Notes: generated by a model not told the origin, from the sequence alone. Positions 54,064 through 63,147 are shown, counted from the first letter of the stretch. The stretch: DNA of 64,000 nt from Meiothermus cerbereus DSM 11376 (GCF_000620065.1 NZ_JHVI01000010.1:1-64000), one strand, 5' to 3'. Numbers and translations: made by a program.

Positions 54064-54645
54064 GTGGTTCGTTATTTGAGAGGAACAGTACTCAAAAAAG
54101 GCCCCAGCAGCGCAGTCTTGCTGGTGGGGGGCCTCGGCCTCGAGGTCGGCTGCCCAGCTTCCACCCTGGCCCAGCTTACCGAGGGCCAGGAAGCCGCCCT
54201 GCACACCCGGCTGATCGTGCGCGAGGACGATCTGTCGCTTTTTGGTTTTGCCGAAGAACGCAGCCTCGAGCTTTTCGAGCTTCTGCTCTCGGTGTCCGGG
54301 GTGGGGCCCAGGGTGGCCCTCAACCTGCTTTCCTCCCAGACCCCCGCCCTGCTGGCTCGAGCCCTGGCCGAGGGCGACCTGCGCCTGCTCACCGCAGCCC
54401 AGGGCGTGGGCAAAAAACTGGCCGAGCGGATTGCCCTCGAGCTGCGCGGCAAGGTTCCGGTCCACCTGCTGGGCGAGGGGGGGAGCCTGGTTCGCACCAG
54501 CCACACCGAGGAGGCCGAGCTAGCCCTCATCACCCTGGGCTTCCGGGAAGGCCAGGTAAAAAGCGCAGTGGCCGAAATTGCCCAGAAAAACCCCGAGGCC
54601 ACCACCCAGGAGCTCATCAAACTGGCGCTGAAGGCTCTGCGGTAA
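54064..54645 (+). CDS. ruvA: Holliday junction DNA helicase subunit RuvA
   Basis: A 193-residue RuvA: OB-fold domain I (MVRYLRGTVLKKGPSSAVLL), helix-hairpin-helix domain II (LFELLLSVSGVGPRVALNLL and AQGVGKKLAERIALELRGK) and a C-terminal domain III that binds RuvB (EEAELALITLGFREGQVKSA). Start codon GTG, 9 bp after the crotonase stop. Convergent with coaBC, with 6 bp between stops. ruvB is not in the window. Confidence 0.96.
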   Translation: MVRYLRGTVLKKGPSSAVLLVGGLGLEVGCPASTLAQLTEGQEAALHTRLIVREDDLSLFGFAEERSLELFELLLSVSGVGPRVALNLLSSQTPALLARALAEGDLRLLTAAQGVGKKLAERIALELRGKVPVHLLGEGGSLVRTSHTEEAELALITLGFREGQVKSAVAEIAQKNPEATTQELIKLALKALR

Positions 54646-54651
54646 GTCCGA

Positions 54652-55866
54652 TCAACCCTCGGCCAGGAGGGCCACCACCCGCCGCAGAACTTCTTCCGCG
54701 ACCTCGCTTTTGCTCAGAAGCGGTAGGTGCTCCACCGCACCCCCTGGCCAGAGCAGGCTGACCCGGTTGGTATCCACCGCAAACCCCGCATCGGGAACGC
54801 CGACCTGGTTGGCAACAATCATAGAAAGCCCTTTGCGCGCTAGCTTGTCCTGGGCGTTTTCCAGCAGGTTCTGGCTTTCGGCAGCAAAGCCCACCACCAC
54901 CGCAGGCCACCCTATCCGTCGGCGCTGCTCGGCCACGGCCAGCAGAATATCTGGGGTGGGCTCGAGTTCAACCTGGGGCAGCAGGTTCTTCTTGATTTTG
55001 TGCGGCTGAACCTGGCGAGGGCGAAAATCGGCCACCGCTGCGGCCATAATCAGCACATCGGCGCTGCCAGCCCGCTGCAGTATGGCCTCGGCCATCTGGG
55101 CCGCGGTATCCACATCGATACGCTCAGCCCCATAGGGCGTGGGCAGGGATGCCGCCGTGGCCCCCGCTACCAGGCTCACCTGCGCCCCCAGGTCCAGCGC
55201 CGCCTGGGCCAGGGCGAAACCCTGCTTGCCAGAGGAGCGGTTGGTCAGATAGCGCACCGGGTCCAGCGGCTCCTGGGTGCCCCCTGCGCTGACCAGGACA
55301 TGCCTGCCAGCCAGGGGGCCACCCCGGCTTAGAACCAGGCGCAGCTGCCCCAGAATTTCGGCTGGCTCCAGCATCCGCCCCCACCCTAGCAGTCCCGAGG
55401 CCATCCGACCCTGGGCCGGGCCCAAGACCTGTACGCCCCGCTGGCGCAGGGTCTGAATGTTGGCCTGGGTAGCCGGGTGTTCAAACATACCCCCATCCAT
55501 GGCAGGCGCCACCAGCACCGGGCAGCGGGCAGCCAGCACGGTCAGGGTGAGCAGGTTATCGGCCTGGCCCGTGGCCAGTTTAGCCAGGGTATTGGCGCTG
55601 CAAGGAGCTATCACCAACAGGTCGGCGGCCTCCCCCAGACCCACGTGCACCACGTGCGCATCGCTGTCCCACAGGCTGCTGTAGGCCTTGCGGCCGGTAA
55701 GCGAGGCGAAGGTCAGGGGCGAAATAAAGCGCTCGGCCCCCTCACTCAAAACCACATCCACCTGGGCTTTGGCCTGGGTCAGCTTGCTGGCCAGCTCAGC
55801 CGCTTTGTAGGCCGCTACCGAGCCGCTAACCCCCAGCACGATGCGCTTGTCCTGCAGAGGGTTCAC
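54652..55866 (-). CDS. coaBC: Bifunctional phosphopantothenoylcysteine decarboxylase/synthetase
   Basis: A 404-residue fusion for two steps of coenzyme A synthesis. CoaC half (residues 1-180): GVSGSVAAYKAAELASKL, the His in HVVHVGLGEAADLLVIAPCS, and PAMDGGMFEHPATQANI. CoaB half (190-400): VSAGGTQEPLDPVRYLTNRS with the nucleotide site, AAVADFRP and KIKKNLL. It overlaps coaX by 4 bp. Confidence 0.96.
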   Translation of the reverse strand: MNPLQDKRIVLGVSGSVAAYKAAELASKLTQAKAQVDVVLSEGAERFISPLTFASLTGRKAYSSLWDSDAHVVHVGLGEAADLLVIAPCSANTLAKLATGQADNLLTLTVLAARCPVLVAPAMDGGMFEHPATQANIQTLRQRGVQVLGPAQGRMASGLLGWGRMLEPAEILGQLRLVLSRGGPLAGRHVLVSAGGTQEPLDPVRYLTNRSSGKQGFALAQAALDLGAQVSLVAGATAASLPTPYGAERIDVDTAAQMAEAILQRAGSADVLIMAAAVADFRPRQVQPHKIKKNLLPQVELEPTPDILLAVAEQRRRIGWPAVVVGFAAESQNLLENAQDKLARKGLSMIVANQVGVPDAGFAVDTNRVSLLWPGGAVEHLPLLSKSEVAEEVLRRVVALLAEG

Positions 55867-56633
55867 TGGTTCATCTCCCAGATAATGCGCAAACCATCCA
55901 GGGTTAGCCAGGGGGCAATAATCTCGATGACCGGTGTTTCCCGCGCGATGAGTTCGGCCAGACCACCGGTAGCAATGACCTTCATCTGGGGGCCCAGCTC
56001 TCTGCGAAAGCGGGCCACCATACCCTCCACCAGGCCCACATAGCCAAACAGCAGCCCCGACTGCATCGAATGCACGGTGTTGCGCCCAATGGCCGTCGGC
56101 GGGGCCTTTAGCTCCACCTTTGGCAGTTTTGCCGCCCTTTGAAACAAAGCCTCGGCAGCAATTCCAATTCCTGGGGCAATAGCGCCCCCAAGGTAATCCC
56201 CTTCAGCGGTAATGGCATCGAAAGTGGTCGCGGTGCCAAAATCCACCACACAAGCAGGGCCGCCATAGAGCCGGTGTACGGCTGCAGCGTCCACAATCCG
56301 ATCCGCGCCTACCTGCGAAGGGTCGTCGTAGCGTACCCGCACCCCGGTCTGAACGCTGGCATCCACCACCAGCGGCTTGTGACCCAGGTAATCCTGCACA
56401 GCCTGCACCAGGGTGCTGGTCAGGGGTGGAACCACCGAGGCCATGACCACCGCCTTGACCTCGGCGGCTGAGTGGCCGCGGTAGGCCAGCAGGCTGAGAA
56501 TTCCGACGCCGTACTCGTCGGGCATCCGTTGCAGGTCGGTGGAAATGCGCCAGCTCGAGCTCAAGGTCTCTCCCCGGTACAACCCCAGGGTGATGTTGGT
56601 GTTGCCAATGTCAATCGCTAGAAGCATGGTCAC
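55863..56633 (-). CDS. coaX: Type III pantothenate kinase
   Basis: A 256-residue ASKHA-fold kinase for the first step of coenzyme A synthesis. Phosphate 1 motif LLAIDIGNTNITLGLY (residues 3-18), the pantothenate region VGADRIVDAAAVHRLYGG (around 104-121), VVDFGTATTFDAIT (around 125) and the C-terminal VIATGGLAELIA are all present. Type III enzymes are not inhibited by coenzyme A. It is co-transcribed with coaBC. Confidence 0.96.
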   Translation of the reverse strand: MTMLLAIDIGNTNITLGLYRGETLSSSWRISTDLQRMPDEYGVGILSLLAYRGHSAAEVKAVVMASVVPPLTSTLVQAVQDYLGHKPLVVDASVQTGVRVRYDDPSQVGADRIVDAAAVHRLYGGPACVVDFGTATTFDAITAEGDYLGGAIAPGIGIAAEALFQRAAKLPKVELKAPPTAIGRNTVHSMQSGLLFGYVGLVEGMVARFRRELGPQMKVIATGGLAELIARETPVIEIIAPWLTLDGLRIIWEMNQ

Positions 56634-56683
56634 CCTTTAGTTTATCCTGACCCGATAACCCCACCACAGGCCTTCTGGCAGCA

Positions 56684-57397
56684 CTACGGTCGAAAACGCG
56701 CGATAAGCTCTTGCAGTGCAGCATCGGTAGGCTGGCCCACCGGCAGCAGGCCGACGCCGGTTCCAGCCAGCAGCAGATGGCCTGTAAGCTCATCTGGCCT
56801 CAGGCGCACCTTTCCCACCCGAAAGCCCATGCCAGCCGCACATTCAAGCACTTTCTGGCGGGTGATCCCCTCGAGCCCACCTAAAAGCGCGCTCAACTCC
56901 CCCTCGCGGTACAGCAGCAAGCTGGTACGGCTGCCATCGGCCAGGTACCCGTCCTTATCGAGCAGCAGCCCTTCAAAGCAGCCATGGCGCTCGGCCTCGA
57001 GGCGGGCCAGGCGGTACGCAAGGTAGCTGCCAGTCTTATACATACCCAGATCGGGATGAATCTGTCGGGCCGTCAGCCAGACCCGAACCCCAGAGCTATA
57101 GGCCGCCGCCGGGGGTGGAACGAATGGGCGAGCGCTCGAGGCATACCCCTCGGGAAATACCACCAGCCGCAGCAGCAGGTCGGCTTTTGCCAGGCTATAG
57201 TGCATGACTTCCTGCTCGAGCGCAGCAAACCCAGGAAAAGCCAGGCCCAAAGCCGCTGCATGCCGGCGTAAGCGCTCCAGGTGCGCTGGCAGCCAGAGCG
57301 GCTGCCCCTGCAGCAGACGCAGGGTGGTATACACAAAAAAACCGTGCCAGAAAGCCTCGGGCAGTGGGTGGGTAGGCCTGCCGTTAATGCGCAACAT
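56684..57397 (-). CDS. pabC: Aminodeoxychorismate lyase (class IV PLP enzyme)
   Basis: A 237-residue fold-type IV PLP protein. The Schiff-base lysine is in MYKTGSYLAYRLARLEA (around residue 122). The substrate side shows AFWHGFFVYTTLRLLQGQPL at the N terminus, and LLYREGELSALLGGLEGITR before the C-terminal TGHLLLAGTGVGLLPVGQ. It releases pyruvate from aminodeoxychorismate to give 4-aminobenzoate. Branched-chain or D-amino acid aminotransferases share the fold, but the 14-bp overlap with the PabB-PabA fusion gene makes the lyase role likely. Confidence 0.85.
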   Translation of the reverse strand: MLRINGRPTHPLPEAFWHGFFVYTTLRLLQGQPLWLPAHLERLRRHAAALGLAFPGFAALEQEVMHYSLAKADLLLRLVVFPEGYASSARPFVPPPAAAYSSGVRVWLTARQIHPDLGMYKTGSYLAYRLARLEAERHGCFEGLLLDKDGYLADGSRTSLLLYREGELSALLGGLEGITRQKVLECAAGMGFRVGKVRLRPDELTGHLLLAGTGVGLLPVGQPTDAALQELIARFRP

Positions 57398-59294
57398 GGT
57401 CGGTTTCCACGGCTTTCACCCGGGGTTCGCCCAAGGAAAGAAAGTTGCTGAGCAGGACCATGCCATACTCCGAGAGCATGCTTTCGGGATGAAACTGCAC
57501 CCCCCAGGCCGGGCAGTCCCGGTGGGAGACCGCCATGCACAACTCCGAAGCAGTCCAGGCTTCCAGGCGAAGGGAAGAAGGCAGGTTATCGATGAGCAAG
57601 GAGTGGTAGCGGGTGAAACGGGCGGGGCTGGGCAGGCCCCTAAAAATCCCCTCCTGCAGGTGATTAACCGGACATGCCTCGCCGTGCACCGGTTCAGGGG
57701 CCCGCTTCAGGCGGGCGCCCAGGGCCATCCCAAGGGCCTGGTGACCCAGACAGATTCCCAGGAAGGGCAGCCCGACTGCCAGCGCTGCCCGCGTCCACTC
57801 GAGGCAGCGTCCTGCGCTGCTCGGATCACCCGGCCCCGGCCCCACCACCAGGTGCGTCGGCCAGGAGAGGTCGGGGGGTTCTTGGTGGTCCACCACCCGC
57901 ACCTCCGCCCCCAGGGCACGGAGGTAATCAACAAGGTTGTAGCTAAAGGAGTCGTGGTTTTCCAGAAAAACCACCCGGGCCGCCTGGCGCTTGGCGGGTC
58001 TGGGGGGTCTCCAGGCGCTATCCAGGCGCGGTAAAGCTGGAGGCCTCCCCTGCTGGCCCTGCCCCAGGGCAAAAAGCAAGGCCTCTGCTTTGGCCTGGGT
58101 CTCGAGATACTCCCGCTCAGGATCGCTGGCAATCACCACACCAGCCCCCGCCGAAAAATAACCGGTGCCCTTGGCAAAGCCAAAACTTCGGATGAGGATG
58201 TTGAAATCACAGCCTTTACCCGACACATAGCCCATTGAACCGGTGTAAACCCCGCGAGGCACCGGCTCCAGTTCGGCAATGGTGCGCATCACGCTTTCCT
58301 TGGGGGCACCGGTGATGGTTCCGCCGGGAAAAATGCTGGCGAAAACCTCCTGCAAAGGGGCACGGCTTAGGCCGCGCACCTCCGAGACCAGGTGCATCAC
58401 ATGGGAGTAGCGCTCGAGGGTAAAAGCTTCGCTTACCTCCACGCTACCTGGCGCACAGACCCTTGCCAGGTCGTTGCGCAAAAGATCGACCAGCATGACG
58501 TGCTCGGCCCGCTCCTTGCTGCTATTGCGCAGCTCTTCCTCCCGGGCTAGATCCTCGGCTTCGCTCAGACCTCGAGGCCGGGTTCCGGCGATGGGCCGGG
58601 CTGTAATAATTCCTTCTCGGTAGCTAAAAAGCCGCTCAGGGCTGCCCGAGAGCACCGCGTAGGTCTCCCGCTCGAGCAAGCCCATAAAAGGGCTGGGGTT
58701 GTGGTCGCGCAAGGCCTGGTACAGTTGCAGGGGATCTACCCCTTGGGCGCTGAAGCGGAAGCGACGGGACAGGTTAACCTGATAAACCCAGCCCGCCCGA
58801 ATACGTTCTTTTACCTCTGCCACGCTTTGCAAAAAAGCCTCTTGGGAATAGTCGCTTTCCAGCTTTAAGCCGGTTAGCGTCTTTCGCGGCAACCTCTCCA
58901 GCGGGCCCATCACCGGGCCCTCCAGCAAAACCCCCTCGAGCCAGGCATAGCCCCGGGGGTAAAAGAAAAAAGCTGCTTCTGGCAGGCCAGGCAGGGCGGC
59001 TCGCACAGGTAACCCCAGGTAGCGGGCATACTCGTAGGTAAAAAAACCTATCCAGGCTGGAAAGTAACCCTCCCCAAGCCCCTCCTCTAAGAAACTGAAC
59101 ACCTTTAGCGCATCACCTACCGGCCTTCCATCCAGGTAGGTACGACCCTCCCAGACCTCCAGCCGTCGCGTGGCCCCCATCCCCAACAGGGTCAGGCGTC
59201 CGAAAGGGGTAGTTTCCCCCGCCGACTCGAGCAAGGCCGGGTACAGCCCCTGGGCCCGGGCGCTGGCATAAAGGGCAGTAGCACCCTCAAACAT
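57384..59294 (-). CDS. PabB-PabA fusion, aminodeoxychorismate synthase (anthranilate synthase-like variant)
   Basis: A 636-residue fusion. Residues 1-400 are a chorismate-utilising domain (MLVDLLRNDLARVC, GGTITGAPKESVMRTIAELE, YTGSMGYVSGKGCDFNILIR). Residues about 430-625 are a class I glutamine amidotransferase with the nucleophile in FLGICLGHQALG and FHPESMLSEYG. Most fused aminodeoxychorismate synthases carry the amidotransferase first; here it is last, as in TrpE-G fusions. The motif RPIAGTRPRG (near residue 234) has Ala where typical PabB has a catalytic Lys. Overlap with pabC and the folate genes favours 4-aminobenzoate synthesis, but anthranilate synthesis cannot be excluded. Confidence 0.8.
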   Translation of the reverse strand: MFEGATALYASARAQGLYPALLESAGETTPFGRLTLLGMGATRRLEVWEGRTYLDGRPVGDALKVFSFLEEGLGEGYFPAWIGFFTYEYARYLGLPVRAALPGLPEAAFFFYPRGYAWLEGVLLEGPVMGPLERLPRKTLTGLKLESDYSQEAFLQSVAEVKERIRAGWVYQVNLSRRFRFSAQGVDPLQLYQALRDHNPSPFMGLLERETYAVLSGSPERLFSYREGIITARPIAGTRPRGLSEAEDLAREEELRNSSKERAEHVMLVDLLRNDLARVCAPGSVEVSEAFTLERYSHVMHLVSEVRGLSRAPLQEVFASIFPGGTITGAPKESVMRTIAELEPVPRGVYTGSMGYVSGKGCDFNILIRSFGFAKGTGYFSAGAGVVIASDPEREYLETQAKAEALLFALGQGQQGRPPALPRLDSAWRPPRPAKRQAARVVFLENHDSFSYNLVDYLRALGAEVRVVDHQEPPDLSWPTHLVVGPGPGDPSSAGRCLEWTRAALAVGLPFLGICLGHQALGMALGARLKRAPEPVHGEACPVNHLQEGIFRGLPSPARFTRYHSLLIDNLPSSLRLEAWTASELCMAVSHRDCPAWGVQFHPESMLSEYGMVLLSNFLSLGEPRVKAVETDHVAH

Positions 59295-59322
59295 CGCCCA
59301 CCAATACTACCAGCCGCGGGTG

Positions 59323-59328
59323 GTACCT
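59323..59328 (+). promoter_or_regulatory. Extended -10 (TGGTACCTT) of folK
   Basis: TACCTT preceded by TGG ends 7 bases before GTG 59336, so the mRNA would begin at or near the start codon. It resembles the box of the MBL-fold gene at 22137. Confidence 0.35.
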
Positions 59329-59335
59329 TGTTGGC

Positions 59336-59827
59336 GTGTATCGTTACGCAGTGGCTTTAGGCTCCAATCTGGGTGACCGCCTCCAACACCTGCGGCGGGG
59401 TGTAGCCCGCCTGAGGCATGGCGCTAATGTACAGGGGCTGGTTTTGAGCCGTATATACGAGACCGAACCGGTGGGTGGCCCCCTCGAGCAGGAAGCCTAC
59501 CTCAACGCCGCAGCAGTGTTCTTTTGCTCGCTCGAGCCCGCCGCACTGCTGGCGCTTCTGCTACACATCGAACAGCAGGAAGGGCGGGTACGGCTCTACC
59601 CCAACAGCCCCCGCACCCTGGACCTCGATCTGCTTCTGTGCGATGGGCTAGAGCTAGAGCTGCCTGGCCTGACCCTTCCGCATCCCCGCATGCACCTGCG
59701 GGCTTTCGTGCTGGCCCCCCTGGCCGAAATCGCCCCCGACTGGGTAGTTCCAGGACGAGGGCCTGTGGCGGATTTGCTGGCTAGGGTTGGCCGCGCAGGG
59801 GTACGCCCAACAGATCTGCGTTGGTAA
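59336..59827 (+). CDS. folK: 6-Hydroxymethyl-7,8-dihydropterin pyrophosphokinase
   Basis: A 163-residue HPPK. YAVALGSNLGDRLQHLRRGV (residues 4-23), YETEPVGGPLEQEAYLNAAA and the metal-site RLYPNSPRTLDLDLLLCDG are canonical, followed by LTLPHPRMHLRAFVLAPLAE. It activates the pterin for FolP. Start GTG. The only rightward gene of the folate block; it is convergent with folC with 3 bp between stops. Confidence 0.96.
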   Translation: MYRYAVALGSNLGDRLQHLRRGVARLRHGANVQGLVLSRIYETEPVGGPLEQEAYLNAAAVFFCSLEPAALLALLLHIEQQEGRVRLYPNSPRTLDLDLLLCDGLELELPGLTLPHPRMHLRAFVLAPLAEIAPDWVVPGRGPVADLLARVGRAGVRPTDLRW

Positions 59828-59830
59828 TCC

Positions 59831-61144
59831 CTAACCAGCCATCGCCAGGCTGCGGTAAGGCTCGGGAAGCTCCCCCACCGTTAGCAGCGAGCCGGTCAGC
59901 ACAACCGGCTGTTCTGGCTCAGCCTGGGCCAGGGCCCGGGCCAAGGCCTGAGGGATATCCGGCAGCGCCTCGACCTCGAGCCCCAGACCACGCGCTACTG
60001 CCAGCAGTTCCTCAACCGGACGGGGGCTGTGGCGCGGCTGACTTACCCATAGGCGGTCTATCCGGTCGCGCAAGGGCGGTAGGAACTCCACGGGGTCGTG
60101 GTTGGCTTTCATCCCCACCACAAAAAGACCCTTCCGCTCGGGAAAGGTGGCCTTTAGCGCCTCAGCCAGGGCCCGGGCTCCATCCTGGTTGTGGGCCACA
60201 TCGAGCACCAGCACACGGGGGGGAGGCCCAAGGCGCAGCACCTGAAAACGGCCCGGCAGACGGGCCTGCTCCAGACCCCGGCGCAAGACCTCCTCAGGAA
60301 TCGCCAACCCCTGCTCCGCCAGTATCCGCAGGGCTGTGGCGGCCACGGCCGCGTTGGCCTGCTGGAAAGGGCCCCGCAGGGCCAGGCGCAGCCCGCGTAG
60401 TGGCCGCCCCGGCCACCAGAGTGAAAGCCCGCTGGCATCGGTGGTGTATCGCGCATAGGCAGGGGCTGCCTTTGCGACGGTGTGCAGGGTACAGCCCAGG
60501 CCATGGGCGGTCTCCTCGATGGCCTGCAGGGCCTCCGGCTGGGTCACACCGGTCACCACCGGCACACCCGGCTTCAGGATGCCGGCTTTCTCCCGGGCAA
60601 TCTGGCGCAGGCTGTGGCCCAGCACCTCCTGATGATCGAAGCCGATGCTGGTGATGACTGCGACCAAGGGCGGTGGAATGACGTTGGTCGCATCCAGCCG
60701 CCCCCCCAGACCCACCTCGAGCACCGCCACATCCACCTTTTGTTCGGCAAAGTAGCCAAAGGCGGCTGCGGTAATCAGCTCAAACTCGGTGGTCTGGCCA
60801 TAGCGCGGGTCCTGGGCCAGCGCCTCTATCTCGGGCTTGAGCCTGGCAACCTGTCGGGCAAAAGCCTCAGGGGGAATGGGCACACCATCGATCTGGATGC
60901 GCTCACGAAAGTCGAAAAGGTGCGGAGAAAGGTAACAAGCGGTGCGGTAACCCGCCTCACGCAGCACCGCTGCGATAAGGGTGGTGGTAGAACCTTTGCC
61001 GTTGGTTCCCGCCACATGCACCGCACGGAAGGCAGTGTGGGGACTGCCCACCCGCCGCAAAAGCTCTTGGAAGCGCTCCAGACCAAGCTGGATGCCAAAT
61101 TTGACCAGCGAGGTGGTATAGCCCAGCGCCTCGGTGTAGTTCAT
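59831..61144 (-). CDS. folC: Folylpolyglutamate/dihydrofolate synthase
   Basis: A 437-residue Mur-ligase-like enzyme. The P-loop is HVAGTNGKGSTTTLIAAVL (around residues 43-61). Further motifs are YLSPHLFDFRERIQIDG, AVLEVGLGGRLDATNVI with the metal glutamate, and LDVAHNQDGARALAEAL in the C-terminal domain. It adds glutamate to dihydropteroate or folates. ATG 61144 overlaps folB by 4 bp. Confidence 0.95.
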   Translation of the reverse strand: MNYTEALGYTTSLVKFGIQLGLERFQELLRRVGSPHTAFRAVHVAGTNGKGSTTTLIAAVLREAGYRTACYLSPHLFDFRERIQIDGVPIPPEAFARQVARLKPEIEALAQDPRYGQTTEFELITAAAFGYFAEQKVDVAVLEVGLGGRLDATNVIPPPLVAVITSIGFDHQEVLGHSLRQIAREKAGILKPGVPVVTGVTQPEALQAIEETAHGLGCTLHTVAKAAPAYARYTTDASGLSLWWPGRPLRGLRLALRGPFQQANAAVAATALRILAEQGLAIPEEVLRRGLEQARLPGRFQVLRLGPPPRVLVLDVAHNQDGARALAEALKATFPERKGLFVVGMKANHDPVEFLPPLRDRIDRLWVSQPRHSPRPVEELLAVARGLGLEVEALPDIPQALARALAQAEPEQPVVLTGSLLTVGELPEPYRSLAMAG

Positions 61145-61494
61145 CGCTGCCTCGAGGTTTGCACAAACACATCCCGAACCACCCCCGGCAACGGTGCATG
61201 GGGCTTGTGTACCCGCAACAACAACTCACGCACCTCGGGGAAGTTTCTCATGATCTCCTCGGCCAGATGCTCGGCCAGGGCCTCTATCAAGTAAAAGCGT
61301 TGCTCGGTCGCCTCCTTATGGATGAGGCGAAAAACTGCGCTGTAGTCCACGGTAGAGCCAAGGGCATCGGGCTTTCCCTCGAAGGCCACCTCCATCTCCA
61401 CATCTACCACAAACCGCGCACCCAGCTTTTCTTCTTCAGCATGTAGGCCGTGACGGGCGTACAGCTCGATACCAGCAAGCACAACCTTGCCCAT
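61141..61494 (-). CDS. folB: Dihydroneopterin aldolase
   Basis: A 117-residue FolB. ATG 61494, one base after the folP stop, is chosen because the family sequence begins there: GKVVLAGIELYARHGLHAEE with the conserved Tyr and Glu, then TVDYSAVFRLIHKEATEQRF, LIEALAEHLAEEIM and LLLRVHKPHAPLPG with the catalytic-site lysine. A longer frame upstream lies inside folP. It makes the 6-hydroxymethyl pterin used by FolK. Confidence 0.94.
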   Translation of the reverse strand: MGKVVLAGIELYARHGLHAEEEKLGARFVVDVEMEVAFEGKPDALGSTVDYSAVFRLIHKEATEQRFYLIEALAEHLAEEIMRNFPEVRELLLRVHKPHAPLPGVVRDVFVQTSRQR

Positions 61495-61495
61495 T

Positions 61496-62353
61496 CTAAG
61501 CTTCTCCAGAAAGCCTGTTTTGGTGGGCCTCAATGGCGTTCCAGACCGCAAGCGCCTCCCGGTGGGCCCGCACATCGTGTACCCGCAGAATACAGGCCCC
61601 CTGGCTTACCCCAAAGAGGTGCGCCGCCAGCGTGCCCATGATTCGCCCTTCCGCCTGCTCCACCCCGCTTAGCATCCCGATAAAGCGCTTACGGCTAGCC
61701 CCCAGCAGCACCGGATGACCCAGGGCGACCAGCCTGTCCAGCCGGGCAATAAGCTGCAGGTTGTGCTCCAGGGTCTTACCAAAACCAATGCCGGGGTCGA
61801 GCACCACCTGAGGCACCCCGGCCATAAGGGCTTTGTGGGCTTGCGTCTGCAAAAAGGCCCGCACCTCCCCTACCACGTCCGCATAGCAGGCGTGTTGCTG
61901 CATGGTAGCGGGGTCGGGATGGGGCATGTGCATGATCACGGCAGGCACCCCGTAGCGGGCTGCCAGGGCTACCATTCGTTCATCGCGCAAACCGCTTACA
62001 TCGTTCAGCAGGTGTACCCCCAAGGCCAGCGCCTCGGCAGCCACCTCCGGTTTACGGGTATCTATGCTGATGGGCACCTCGAGCGAGAGGAGCGCCTCCA
62101 GCACCGGCAGCACCCGGCGTTTTTCCTCCTCTACGCTTACGGGCGCTGCACCGGGACGGGTAGACTCACCCCCCACATCGATGAGGTCTGCCCCCTCAGC
62201 GACCATCTGGCGCGCACGCTTTAGGGCTGCTTCAGGTTGTTGATACCGCCCCCCATCGGAGAATGAGTCTGGGGTTAGGTTAAGCACCCCCATCAGGCGG
62301 GGGCGCGAGAGGTCTAAGGTGTACCCACGAAGCCACAACTTCACAGACCCCAT
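61496..62353 (-). CDS. folP: Dihydropteroate synthase
   Basis: A 285-residue TIM-barrel enzyme that joins the activated pterin and 4-aminobenzoate. Signatures are LMGVLNLTPDSFSDGG (around residues 20-35), GADLIDVGGESTRPGA (around 54-69), VLDPGIGFGKTLEHNLQLIA (around 181-200) and LLGASRKRFIGML. It follows the HAD gene after 8 bp and is followed by folB after 1 bp. Confidence 0.96.
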   Translation of the reverse strand: MGSVKLWLRGYTLDLSRPRLMGVLNLTPDSFSDGGRYQQPEAALKRARQMVAEGADLIDVGGESTRPGAAPVSVEEEKRRVLPVLEALLSLEVPISIDTRKPEVAAEALALGVHLLNDVSGLRDERMVALAARYGVPAVIMHMPHPDPATMQQHACYADVVGEVRAFLQTQAHKALMAGVPQVVLDPGIGFGKTLEHNLQLIARLDRLVALGHPVLLGASRKRFIGMLSGVEQAEGRIMGTLAAHLFGVSQGACILRVHDVRAHREALAVWNAIEAHQNRLSGEA

Positions 62354-62361
62354 GCTACCGC

Positions 62362-63147
62362 TTAGGAGCCCAAAGCCTCCAGCCAGGGTAGCATCTGCAA
62401 AAGGTTGGTGACCTCGAGGTCAGCGGGGTGTGCGGGGTTTTTGTCCTTGAAGCCCCGCGCCACCCAGACCGATTTCATACCTGCGTTTGCTGCACCCGCA
62501 ATATCGCGCTCGGGGTTGTCCCCCACCATCACACAGACCTGGGGCTCTACGCCCAGCGTCTGGCAGATGTACTCGAAGATGCCACGCTCAGGCTTGCCCA
62601 CGTCAAGTTCGCCCGACACCACCACAGCCTGAAAACGGTCTTGCAGTCCAAAGCCCTCGAGCTTCTCGCGCTGCAAATCGGGCACCCCGTTGGTCACGAT
62701 GCCCAGCTTGTAGCCCGCAAGGGCCTGTAGCAGTGCGTCTATCTCGGGGTAGCGGGGGTATAGCCGCCGCTCAGCAAAGTAGCGGTGCGCCAGGGCCTCG
62801 CAGAGGGCGTCGTCGTGTATGCCCTGCTGGGCCAGGGCCTCGCCCCAGACGGCCACCCGAAAGGCAGGGGCCCAGTCGTAGAGCGTCTTCAGAGCAGGAT
62901 GGGTCTGGGTTTCGTAGCGGGCCCACAGCCCCTCCCCTGCACTGTGGCCGATGCGCTGGGCATAGTCAAACACCGGCGAAGCCTTCCACAGCCGCACCGC
63001 GCTTTCCTCGGCATCCTGGATCAAACGGGGAATGTCCAGGCTGTACCAGGAAGCCGCATAAAACGCACAACTGCGCAGGGCGTGGAGCGATACTGGATGG
63101 TCTAGGATTAGGGTTTCGTCTAGGTCGAACAAAATCGCTTGAATCAC
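62362..63147 (-). CDS. HAD-superfamily phosphatase at the head of the folate operon
   Basis: A 261-residue haloacid-dehalogenase-like hydrolase of the YjjG/subfamily IA type. Motif I is ILFDLDETLIL (nucleophile Asp8), motif II is GIVTNGV (around 150), and motifs III/IV are GKPERGIFEYI and VMVGDNPERDIAGAANAG. Relatives hydrolyse nucleotide or sugar phosphates. As the first gene before folP-folB-folC it could supply the missing dihydroneopterin phosphate phosphatase; that is an inference from position. Confidence 0.85.
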   Translation of the reverse strand: MIQAILFDLDETLILDHPVSLHALRSCAFYAASWYSLDIPRLIQDAEESAVRLWKASPVFDYAQRIGHSAGEGLWARYETQTHPALKTLYDWAPAFRVAVWGEALAQQGIHDDALCEALAHRYFAERRLYPRYPEIDALLQALAGYKLGIVTNGVPDLQREKLEGFGLQDRFQAVVVSGELDVGKPERGIFEYICQTLGVEPQVCVMVGDNPERDIAGAANAGMKSVWVARGFKDKNPAHPADLEVTNLLQMLPWLEALGS

